Below, piece after piece: positions 1 to 7,013 of a stretch of DNA of 64,000 nucleotides. The stretch spans positions 2,402,220 through 2,466,219 of the forward strand of contig NZ_CP007128.1 in assembly GCF_000522985.1 (NCBI RefSeq), written 5' to 3'. The notes beneath the pieces were generated by a model. It searched no databases. It was given only the letters and a program-made list of their open reading frames with translations, and was not told the DNA's origin. A program made the position numbers and the translations under genes. Positions within the stretch are counted from its first letter, which is position 1, and every line of letters starts with the position of its first letter. This DNA comes from Gemmatirosa kalamazoonensis. GTDB taxonomy: Bacteria > Gemmatimonadota > Gemmatimonadetes > Gemmatimonadales > Gemmatimonadaceae.

Positions 1-54
1 CCCGCAGTTCTCCATCTGAGATGACTCCGCCCGAGCAGCCCGTTAGTCTGCGGC

Positions 55-1659
55 GTGCTCGCTCTGCGCCGACTCGCTGCTCTCTGCATCCTCGTGCCGG
101 CGCTCGCCGCCGGGCAGCCCGCCGCCACCGTCTCCATCGACGACCCGATCTACGGCCTCGTCGATCGCCTGCTGGCCCGGGTGCCGGTGCCGGGTGCCGT
201 CGTCGGCCAGCGGCCGTACTCGCGGCGGGAACTCGCGCGGATCGCGCGCGCCGTCGCGGCGACCGCTCCCTCCGACGCGCCGACGGCGCGGCTGCTCGCG
301 ACGCTCGTCGCCGCGATCGGCGACACGGCGCCCGGCGCGTCGCGCGCGATCCGCCTGAGGGCGCTGGAGAGTGCCGCGCTCTCCGCCGCGGCGAGCGACG
401 TCGCGCCGCGCGCGATTCCCGGCAATGGGCTGGGGAGCATCGACGCCCGCACCGCGCCGCCGCTCGACGCGCGCGGCGGCCGACCGGCGGTGCACGGCGT
501 CGCGACCACGCTCGAGACGTCGCACGTGCTGGGCATCGGTGGCGGGCTCGCGCTCGTCGCGCAGCCGAGGCTCGATCTGCTCACGCCGACCGCGGGGGAC
601 GCGCGGGGGCGCGTCGTGCCGCAGCGGCTCGTCGCCCGCGGCGTGTGGCACAATGCCGCGCTGCAGACCGGCGTCGATGCGGTGATCTGGGGGCAGCAGG
701 GCGCGCGCAGCCTGCAGCTCTCGGCGAACGCGCCGCCGCTCCGCGCGGTGACGTTAGGCACCGACACCGCCGTGACGCTGCCGTGGGTGCTGCGCGTGCT
801 CGGCCGCGTGCGCGCGCAGGCGATCGTCGCCGATCTCGGGCGCGGGCAGAACTTCCCGCACGCGAAGCTCGCCGGCTACAAGGTCACGCTCATGCCGTCG
901 CCGCGGCTCGAGATCGGGTCGGGGCTGCTGAGCCAGTACGGCGGCCACGGCGCGCCGCCGCTCAACCTCGAGCAGCGGTTCGTCGACCTGTTCCCATACT
1001 TGACCTGGATCCATCCCGGCTCGTCGCGGTCGCGCGACAAGCTCGCGTCGAACAAGATCGCGGGCGTCGACGCGCGGCTGCGCGTGCCGGAGCTCGCGGG
1101 GCTCTCGGTGGCGTGGGACGGCGAGATCGACGACTTCGAGCCGTCGCGCCTCCCGAAGCTGCTCTGGGAGGACGGCGCCCACGTGCTCGGCGTGCGGTTC
1201 GACGCGCTGCGCCCCGACGGGTCGCTCGCCCTCGACCTGCGGCTGCACCACACGGGGCTGCGGCTGTTCGAGCACGCGCAGTTCACGTCGGGCGTGACGT
1301 ACCAGGACGCGGTGCTCGGCGACCCGCTCGGGCCGCACGCGGGCGCGGGGTACGCGACGCTCGAGTGGCGGCCGTCGCCGCTCGCGCTGCTCACGTTCGG
1401 CGGCGCGCTGGAGCGGCGCGACCCGAGCCTGTACTCGTCGACCACGGACCCCGACGGCAGCCACTTCCGCCTCGTCCGCGTGCGGTCGCTGCCGGTGGAG
1501 CAACGCGCGCGCCTCGAGGTCGGGGCGCGCCGCGACGCGTTAGGCGCGCTCGGCGCGTCGCTCCGCGTCGGCGTCGACCGGGTGACGAACGAGGACTTCG
1601 CGGCGCGCGCGGCGCGGTGGCGGCCGTTCGCCGAGGCGGGACTGCGGCTCCGCCGCTGA
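55..1659 (+). CDS. Wzi-like outer-membrane capsule assembly protein
   Basis: A 534-residue protein starting with GTG. Residues 1-21 form a signal peptide (hydrophobic stretch ending ALAAG before QP), so it is exported. Residues 53-60 (RPYSRREL) resemble the start of the Wzi-type family, and the rest is rich in alternating polar/hydrophobic strands with the -GSGLLSQYGGHG- and -SNKIAGVDARL- segments usual in those proteins. The last residues (GLRLRR) suit a barrel end. Wzi is an outer-membrane beta barrel that helps hold capsular polysaccharide on the surface. The family call rests on overall pattern only; another outer-membrane porin-like protein is possible. The next gene is 120 bp away and unrelated, so it may be transcribed alone. 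Confidence 0.6.
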   Translation: MLALRRLAALCILVPALAAGQPAATVSIDDPIYGLVDRLLARVPVPGAVVGQRPYSRRELARIARAVAATAPSDAPTARLLATLVAAIGDTAPGASRAIRLRALESAALSAAASDVAPRAIPGNGLGSIDARTAPPLDARGGRPAVHGVATTLETSHVLGIGGGLALVAQPRLDLLTPTAGDARGRVVPQRLVARGVWHNAALQTGVDAVIWGQQGARSLQLSANAPPLRAVTLGTDTAVTLPWVLRVLGRVRAQAIVADLGRGQNFPHAKLAGYKVTLMPSPRLEIGSGLLSQYGGHGAPPLNLEQRFVDLFPYLTWIHPGSSRSRDKLASNKIAGVDARLRVPELAGLSVAWDGEIDDFEPSRLPKLLWEDGAHVLGVRFDALRPDGSLALDLRLHHTGLRLFEHAQFTSGVTYQDAVLGDPLGPHAGAGYATLEWRPSPLALLTFGGALERRDPSLYSSTTDPDGSHFRLVRVRSLPVEQRARLEVGARRDALGALGASLRVGVDRVTNEDFAARAARWRPFAEAGLRLRR

Positions 1660-1779
1660 CGCGTCCGACGCCGAGGGGCGCCGTTCACCCCGCCGTACCG
1701 CGATTCGCCCCACGCGCGTGGTCGCGCGCGCGCGACGCCCGTTAGGCTGCGTCCAGGTCCCCTCACCACGGACGCGCCC

Positions 1780-1986
1780 ATGACCACCGAACTCCGTCGC
1801 GACCTCCGCGCCGCCCTCGTCGTGCTCGGCCTCGGCTTCGCCATGCTCGCCGCCGCGGCGGCGCTCCACTCGCAACCGGGAGCCGCCGCGACGACCACGC
1901 GCGGCGAGCCGCATTCGCGGTGCCCGCAGCGTGACGCCCTCGACGCGCGCGCGCTGCTCGCCGCGGCGACCGACGCCGTGCGCTGA
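1780..1986 (+). CDS. small hypothetical exported or membrane protein
   Basis: A 68-residue ORF starting with ATG. Residues 10-30 are hydrophobic (VVLGLGFAMLAAAAAL), which fits a signal peptide or single membrane anchor. The remainder is short and polar with a single Cys. I do not recognise a family. A CGTTAGGC octamer lies 32 bp upstream. It is kept because it starts cleanly and ends just before a large hairpin, as many genes here do; a chance ORF is possible. Confidence 0.35.
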   Translation: MTTELRRDLRAALVVLGLGFAMLAAAAALHSQPGAAATTTRGEPHSRCPQRDALDARALLAAATDAVR

Positions 1987-1994
1987 GCGTCGCC

Positions 1995-2224
1995 TCACGA
2001 GGAGGCGCGGAGAACGCGGAGAACAGCATCGAACCGCAGAGGACGCAGAGGGCCGCAGAGGACTGCTCTCCTTGTATTGAACCACGGAGGACACGGAGGA
2101 CACGGAGGAAACCAACTTCTCTTGAAGGGTTTTCCTCCGTGTCCTCCGTGTCCTCTGTGGTTCAGATGAGAGGCTCTGCGGGCCTCTGCGTCCTCTGCGG
2201 TTCAATTCTCCGCGCCTCGCGTGA
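1995..2224. repeat. three-layer nested inverted repeat of 11-12 bp tandem units
   Basis: Three concentric stems share one centre. The outer arms are TCACGAGGAGGCGCGGAGAA (1995-2014) and its near-complement ending at 2224. The middle arms begin GAACCGCAGAGGACGCAGAG (2031) and are matched at about 2173-2203. The inner arms begin GAACCACGGAGGACACGGAG (2079) and are matched by CCTCCGTGTCCTCCGTGTCC around 2134. The tip holds CCAACTTCTCTTGAAGG. The arms are made of direct repeats (GCGGAGAAC, GCAGAGGAC, ACGGAGGAC). This fills the gap before the histidine kinase gene. Confidence 0.9.
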
Positions 2225-2241
2225 GATTGCCGACCACGAGC

Positions 2242-2247
2242 TACTTT
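2242..2247 (+). promoter_or_regulatory. -10-like hexamer TACTTT of the histidine kinase gene
   Basis: TACTTT followed by GC lies 7 nt before the ATG at 2255, so a transcript from it would be nearly leaderless. The same TAnnTT-GC layout is seen before other starts in this window. No clear -35 box is visible, partly because the hairpin ends at 2224. Confidence 0.35.
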
Positions 2248-2254
2248 GCACCGC

Positions 2255-3334
2255 ATGCCCCGCCGCCTGAGCCCCGCGCTCGTCCTCGCGCTCATCGTCC
2301 CCGGGATCGTCGCGCTGATGTCGGCGACGCAGTCGTGGATGCTGATGTCGCACGAGCGCGGGCCGCGGCCGCCGTACTCCACGATCGCCGGCTACAACCT
2401 CGCGACCTGGTACCTGTGGGCCGCGCTCGCGCCGCTCATCGTCGCGCTCGGACGGCGGTTTCCGCTCGACGGCGCGCGGTGGCGCCGCTCGCTGCCGGTG
2501 CACGTCGTGGCCGGCGCCGCGATCGCGTTCGCGCACGCCGCGGCGACCACCGTGTTCGTGTGGCTCGGCATCCGCACCATCGAGAACGAGTCGTTGAGCG
2601 CGATGTTCCGCGGCACGACGTTCTCCCGCTTCCACTTCGAGCTGCTGCTCTACTTCGCGATCCTCGGCGCGACGCTCGCGATCGACTACCATCGCGCGTT
2701 CCGCGACCGCGCGGTCCAGGCGAGCGCGCTCGCCACGGAGCTCGCGCAGGCGCGGCTCCGCGCGCTGAAGATGCAGCTGCACCCGCACTTCCTGTTCAAC
2801 ACGCTGCACGCGATCACGGTGCTCGTCGACGAGGATCCGGCGGCGGCGCGGCGCATGGTCGCGCGGCTCGGTGAGCTGCTGCGCCACACGCTCGCCGCGA
2901 ACGGATCCGACGAGGTACCGCTCGGCGCGGAGCTCGACTTCCTCCGGCTCTATCTCGAGATCGAGGAGACGCGCTTCCAGGACCGGCTGCGCGTGTCGTA
3001 CGACGTCGCGCCCGACGCGCAGGCCGCGCTCGTGCCCGACCTCATCCTGCAGCCGCTCGTCGAGAACGCGGTGAAGCATGCCGTGAGCGCGCGCACGGCG
3101 CCGGTACGCGTCACGGTGTCGGCGCGCCGCGAGGGCACGCGGCTCGAGCTGCGCGTCGACGACGACGGCCCCGGGCTCGGCGACGGCGCGCCGCGCGACG
3201 GCATCGGGCTCTCCACGACGCGCGAGCGGCTCGCGCGCCTCTACGGTGACGCGGGCCGGCTGACGTTAGGCCCGGGCAGCGGCGGCGTGGGCGCGTCGGC
3301 CGTCGTGGAGCTGCCGTACCGCCCGGCCGCGTGA
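2255..3334 (+). CDS. LytS/YehU-type sensor histidine kinase
   Basis: A membrane sensor kinase of 359 residues. It has four predicted membrane segments (about 10-25, 48-65, 82-105, 128-143) and no long periplasmic loop. The His_kinase box is LKMQLHPHFLFNTLH with the phosphoacceptor His near 178. The N box is LVENAVKHA (about 268-276) and the ATP lid starts at DDDGPGLG (302). The architecture is the one that pairs with LytTR regulators. The ATG at 2255 was chosen because it follows a TACTTT -10-like box; an in-frame TTG at 2246 is less likely. The stop overlaps the GTG start of the response regulator, so the two are co-translated. Confidence 0.9.
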   Translation: MPRRLSPALVLALIVPGIVALMSATQSWMLMSHERGPRPPYSTIAGYNLATWYLWAALAPLIVALGRRFPLDGARWRRSLPVHVVAGAAIAFAHAAATTVFVWLGIRTIENESLSAMFRGTTFSRFHFELLLYFAILGATLAIDYHRAFRDRAVQASALATELAQARLRALKMQLHPHFLFNTLHAITVLVDEDPAAARRMVARLGELLRHTLAANGSDEVPLGAELDFLRLYLEIEETRFQDRLRVSYDVAPDAQAALVPDLILQPLVENAVKHAVSARTAPVRVTVSARREGTRLELRVDDDGPGLGDGAPRDGIGLSTTRERLARLYGDAGRLTLGPGSGGVGASAVVELPYRPAA

Positions 3335-4167
3335 GCGCCGCGCCCGGCGAGCGCGCCGCCGCGCCGCTGCGCGTGCTGCTGGTCGACGACGAGCCGCTCG
3401 TGCGCCGAGGACTGCGCACGTTCCTCGCCGCGGAGCCGGGCGTCGAGGTGGTGGGCGAGTGCCGCGACGGGCGCGAGGCGCTCGGCGCGGTGCGCGAGCT
3501 GTCGCCCGACGTGATGTTCCTCGACGTGCAGATGCCGGAGCTCGACGGCTTCGGCGTGCTCGATGCGCTCGGCCCCGGCGACCGGCCGGCCGTGGTGTTC
3601 GTCACCGCGTTCGACGCGTACGCCATCCGTGCGTTCGACGTGCACGCCGTGGACTACCTGCTGAAGCCGTTCGACGAGCCGCGCTTCCGCACCGCGCTCG
3701 AGCGCGCGCGCGAGCGTGTCGCCGCCCGGCGCGGCGCGGCCGCCGGCGTCGCGTCGGTGCCTCACGACCCGTCGCGCGTCGCGCTCGACGCGCTGCTCGC
3801 GCAGCTCCGCGGCGACGGGCGCGTCGCGGGCGACTGGCTCGCCCGCATCGCCGTGCGCGAGACGGACCGCGTGACGTACGTGCCGGTGGCCGATGTCGAC
3901 TGGCTCGAGGCGGACGACAACTACGTGCGCGTGCACACCCGCGGCGGCGCGCGTCTCGTGCGCGAGACGCTGAAGGCGCTCGAGGCCCGGCTCGACCCGC
4001 GCCGCTTCGCGCGCATCCACCGCTCGGCCATCGTGAACCTCGAGCGCGTACGCGAGCTGCGCCCCACGTTCAACGGCGAATACGTCGTGGTGCTCGCGAC
4101 GGGCACCCGCCTGACGCTGAGCCGCGGCTACCGTGACGCGTTCTTCGATCGGATGGGAAAGGGCTGA
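3331..4167 (+). CDS. LytTR-family response regulator
   Basis: A 278-residue DNA-binding regulator. The receiver domain spans about 14-130, with acidic pair DD 19-20, phosphoacceptor Asp 65 in FLDVQMPELDG, Thr in VFVTAFD and Lys in YLLKPFD. A linker leads to a LytTR DNA-binding domain (about 165-275) containing VDWLEADDNYVRVHT and FARIHRSAIVNLERV. The GTG start overlaps the kinase stop by four bases (GTGA), so the phosphate donor is most likely the preceding kinase. The target genes cannot be told from sequence. Confidence 0.92.
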   Translation: MSAAPGERAAAPLRVLLVDDEPLVRRGLRTFLAAEPGVEVVGECRDGREALGAVRELSPDVMFLDVQMPELDGFGVLDALGPGDRPAVVFVTAFDAYAIRAFDVHAVDYLLKPFDEPRFRTALERARERVAARRGAAAGVASVPHDPSRVALDALLAQLRGDGRVAGDWLARIAVRETDRVTYVPVADVDWLEADDNYVRVHTRGGARLVRETLKALEARLDPRRFARIHRSAIVNLERVRELRPTFNGEYVVVLATGTRLTLSRGYRDAFFDRMGKG

Positions 4168-4216
4168 TGCGGCGGCGCTGATGCGGCGGCGCTGGAACCG
4201 CGGCGCTCGGACGGCG
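4163..4216. repeat. left inverted arm flanking the four-helix-bundle gene
   Basis: Two copies of a 14-bp unit CTGATGCGGCGGCG, followed by CTGGAACCGCGGCG. This is the inverted counterpart of the array at 4691-4765. It starts at the stop codon of the LytTR gene. Confidence 0.85.
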
Positions 4217-4234
4217 CGCCTCTTCTAGTTGGCG

Positions 4235-4618
4235 CTAAGTGTCGGGCGGTTGCTCCAGGCGGGCGATGAGGGCGAGGAGGAGACGTCCCGTGTGGCAGAT
4301 GCGGGTGCCCAGCGAGGCGATCTGGGCAGGCGTGGCCAAGTCGCTGTCTGCGAGCTCCTCGATGTCGGACTCGAGCTCCTGAAGCGAGCCGCGAGAGAAG
4401 TAGAGGAAGCGGAGATAGTCGGCCCTCGTGGCCCGGCCGCTGCCTTCCGCGATGTGCGCGTGGATCGACCGTGCCGAGCCCCGGAGCTGCGCCGCGAGCG
4501 AGAGCTCGCATCTCGGCAGTTGGCGCGCGAAGCCGCGAACTTCCTTCGAGAGCGCGATCGCCTCCTGCCACACCCGCAGTCCGCGGAACGACCGCCAGCT
4601 GTCGTCGCCGTCTATCAT
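4235..4618 (-). CDS. four-helix-bundle protein (S23/Avd-like, TIGR02436 type)
   Basis: A small all-helical protein of 127 residues from the ATG at 4618; an in-frame GTG at 4627 would add three residues. It shows the family hallmarks: SFRGLRVWQEAIALSKEV near the N terminus, HIAEGSGRATRADYLRFLYF in the middle, and an amphipathic last helix. Relatives are encoded inside 23S rRNA intervening sequences or next to reverse transcriptases as Avd, an RNA/DNA-binding accessory. Here there is neither an rRNA nor an RT nearby. Instead the gene sits alone between inverted arrays of a 14-bp unit (4163-4216 and 4691-4765), so gene and repeats look like one element. Its function in this setting is unknown. 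Confidence 0.85.
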   Translation of the reverse strand: MIDGDDSWRSFRGLRVWQEAIALSKEVRGFARQLPRCELSLAAQLRGSARSIHAHIAEGSGRATRADYLRFLYFSRGSLQELESDIEELADSDLATPAQIASLGTRICHTGRLLLALIARLEQPPDT

Positions 4619-4690
4619 GCCCCACACTGCAACCCGGCCGCGGCGCCGACTGCACCTTCGGAACGCGGCTCGGGCCCAGGAAACGCAGTA

Positions 4691-4765
4691 TCAGAGCCGC
4701 CGTTCCAGCGCCGCCGCATCAGCGCCGCCGCATCAGCGCCGCCGCATCAGCGCCGCCGCATCAGG
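4691..4765. repeat. right inverted arm flanking the four-helix-bundle gene
   Basis: About four copies of AGCGCCGCCGCATC, preceded by GCCGCCGTTCC, which pair with CTGGAAC-CG-GCGGC of the left arm. The copy number (four) differs from the left arm (two). The array ends at the stop codon of the CotH-like gene (4761). Confidence 0.85.
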
Positions 4766-5846
4766 TCCCCGGCAGACACGTCTCGCGCAGATCCTTCGCG
4801 AACCGCTTCGTGTCCTTCGCGTCGGCGAAGAAGTCGTCGATGTAGCCCACGGCGCGCTTGGCGTAGCCCTTGTCGAGCGCGGGCACCGACTCGTACAGCG
4901 CGCGGATCGCGTCGCGCTTCGCGGTGAAGCGCGCCACCGCGTCGGCGACCTGCGGATCCGTGAGGCACGGGCCGCGGTACAGCCGCTCGCGCACCGTCTT
5001 GATCGGCAGCCGCGGGTCGGGGGACGAGTAGCGCGTGTCGACGAGCCCCGAGAAGTCGAAGTCGTACGGCACCGCCGTCATCCCCTGCGGCGTCGTGACG
5101 AGCCGCACGTTGTGCAGCGCGCCGAGCGAGAAGTCGGTGTTGCCGATGAAGTACTCCCAGATGCCGAGCAGCGCGGCCGACGAATCGGACACGTCGTTGT
5201 ACCGCCCGCCCCTCGCGGTGAGCACGTCGCCACCGAGTCGGTCGCCGAGCTCGCGCTCGCTCTCGAGGAACATCCCCCATCGCTCCACGACCTTCGTCGT
5301 GTCGCGCACGTCGACGTAGCGCATGCGCGCGAGGCGCGGCCGGAAGCTCACCGGCGTCAGGAGGTTGTGCGCGCGGTAGGCCAGGTACTCGCGCAGCACG
5401 TACTGCTCGTAGAGGTTCGAGTCGTTGCAGTGCGTGCCGAGCTTCAGCGCCTTCTGCCCGGCGAACAGCGTGTGCTTCGTGCCGGAGTCGAACACGACGC
5501 GGAGCGGCGGGAAGCTGCACGTCCCGCGCGAGAGCCGGAAATGCCCGCGCGTCGAGAGCTGCACGGGGATGCGCACCACGCGACCCGCGGAGTCCGTGTA
5601 GGCGAGCGTCGCCGCGCGCAGCTTCGGGCGGAGCGTGTCGCGATCGCCGCCGAGGGCCTTCCAGTCGCCGGTGAGCGTCACGTGGATGACGCTGTCGGTG
5701 GCGAACAGCGGCGACGCCACGTACGGCTTCGGCGTGCGCTCCGTCTTCGGCGGCTTGTCCGCCTTCGACTTGCCGGCCTTCGGCTGCTTCGGCTGCGCGA
5801 GCACCGCGGCGCCGGCGAGCGCGAGCCCGGCGAGAACGTTGAGCAT
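4761..5846 (-). CDS. CotH-like exported protein
   Basis: A 361-residue protein with an N-terminal signal peptide (LNVLAGLALAGAAVLA) followed by a short Lys/Pro-rich segment. The body contains LKLGTHCNDSNLYEQYVLRE, then WEYFIGNTDFSLGALHNV and VPYDFDFSGLVDTRY, a pattern like the kinase-fold core of CotH-type proteins (Asn-Thr-Asp...His-Asn, then Asp-x-Asp). CotH phosphorylates coat proteins in Bacillus spores; here the substrate is unknown and the protein is probably envelope-located. Its ATG overlaps the stop of the upstream DUF4956 gene by one base (TGATG), a partnership common for DUF4956. The distant similarity keeps confidence moderate. Confidence 0.65.
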   Translation of the reverse strand: MLNVLAGLALAGAAVLAQPKQPKAGKSKADKPPKTERTPKPYVASPLFATDSVIHVTLTGDWKALGGDRDTLRPKLRAATLAYTDSAGRVVRIPVQLSTRGHFRLSRGTCSFPPLRVVFDSGTKHTLFAGQKALKLGTHCNDSNLYEQYVLREYLAYRAHNLLTPVSFRPRLARMRYVDVRDTTKVVERWGMFLESERELGDRLGGDVLTARGGRYNDVSDSSAALLGIWEYFIGNTDFSLGALHNVRLVTTPQGMTAVPYDFDFSGLVDTRYSSPDPRLPIKTVRERLYRGPCLTDPQVADAVARFTAKRDAIRALYESVPALDKGYAKRAVGYIDDFFADAKDTKRFAKDLRETCLPGT

Positions 5847-6904
5847 CACGAGACCTCCGCGTGGACGACGAACGGCGCCCCCTCGCTGCACACCGCGGCG
5901 ACGACGTCGCTCGGCGTGTTCCCCTTGCGCCACCGGACGTTGTACGCGACGACCGGGTCGCCGCCGTCGGTGTCCACCAGATCGAGCCGCCACCGCTTCA
6001 CGCGCGCGTCGAGCACCGGCTCCACGAGCGGGCGCAACGCGTCGGGGTCGGTGGTCACGATGCGCAGCCGCGCGTCGAACTCCGCCTCCGGCGTCGTCAC
6101 GGGCAGGTTCGGCGCGCCCTCCTCGCGGCGCTTCCGCACGCGAGACGCGAGCGCCTCGAGCTGCGCCGGCGCCATCGAGCGCAGCACCTCGTCGTCGATG
6201 CGCGCCACGAACTGGCTCGTGCGGTTCGCGATGGCGAGCGCGCGCTCCATCTGCTTCTGCGCGCGCTCGCCCTCGAGCGCGGGCGGCGTGCGCCCGAAGT
6301 CGGAGTAGAACAGCGCGAGCGCCATCGCGTTGAACAGCACCGAGATGACGACCGCGACCTCGATCTCCACGCCGCACGCGAGCCCCACGCCGGTCACGAG
6401 GAACAGAAAGACCGCGTCCTTGCTGTCCTCGAGCGAGTTGCGGAAGCGCACCGCGGCCACGATCCCCGCGAGGCTGAACGCGAGCGCGACGCTCGTCTTC
6501 ACGAGCACCACCACGCCGGCGACGACGACTGGCAGCAGCACGAGCGTGTGCACCACGGACTGCCGGTACCCCTTCCGCTCGCGCGTCAGCATGTAGATCC
6601 ACGCCACGGGCAGCGCGAGCAGGAACGCGGCGACGACGGCGCCCGCCACCGACAGCGCCACCGGCTCGGCGAGGCGCGCCGCGACGACGTCGCGCTTCGA
6701 GGGCACGGCGCCGAACACCGCGCCGACGTCCAGGTTCGGCGCGTACGACTTCAGCAGCGCGTCGCGCATGTGCGGTGGCACGTGCGGCCACGCGAGCGCT
6801 ACTGCGCCGAACAGCAGCGCGTAGTACAGCACCACGCGCCGCACGATGTTGTCCGTGAGCGCGGTGGTGACGCGGTGGAGGGGCGAGTGGCGCGACGAGG
6901 ACAT
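5846..6904 (-). CDS. DUF4956 membrane protein
   Basis: A 352-residue protein with four to five membrane segments (about 25-45, 75-100, 120-140, 150-200). The family signature is FSLAGIVAAVRFRNSLEDSK followed by DAVFLFLVTGVGLACG. A soluble C-terminal domain of about 140 residues ends in the cytoplasm. Members of this family usually lie beside CotH-like or polyphosphate-polymerase (VTC) genes; here a CotH-like gene follows with a one-base overlap. No VTC domain is seen, so only half of the usual trio is present. The biochemical role is not established. Confidence 0.8.
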   Translation of the reverse strand: MSSSRHSPLHRVTTALTDNIVRRVVLYYALLFGAVALAWPHVPPHMRDALLKSYAPNLDVGAVFGAVPSKRDVVAARLAEPVALSVAGAVVAAFLLALPVAWIYMLTRERKGYRQSVVHTLVLLPVVVAGVVVLVKTSVALAFSLAGIVAAVRFRNSLEDSKDAVFLFLVTGVGLACGVEIEVAVVISVLFNAMALALFYSDFGRTPPALEGERAQKQMERALAIANRTSQFVARIDDEVLRSMAPAQLEALASRVRKRREEGAPNLPVTTPEAEFDARLRIVTTDPDALRPLVEPVLDARVKRWRLDLVDTDGGDPVVAYNVRWRKGNTPSDVVAAVCSEGAPFVVHAEVS

Positions 6905-7001
6905 GGACGCGGGGAGCGTCTCGGGGAGAGCGCCGGCAGGGCGCCGGCGCGTCGCGATGATAACGCCGCCGGAGGATCATGGCGAGATTCGGGGGGCGTC
7001 G

Positions 7002-7007
7002 TACATT
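7002..7007 (+). promoter_or_regulatory. -10-like hexamer TACATT of the phosphatase gene
   Basis: TACATT followed by GC lies 6 nt before the ATG at 7014, the spacing expected for a leaderless mRNA. The upstream sequence is GC-rich with no clear -35 match. Confidence 0.4.
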
Positions 7008-7013
7008 GCCGCC

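Noticed and set aside
4235-4618. Diversity-generating retroelement (Avd-type accessory gene)
   Set aside because: No reverse transcriptase, template repeat or variable repeat is visible near the four-helix-bundle gene.
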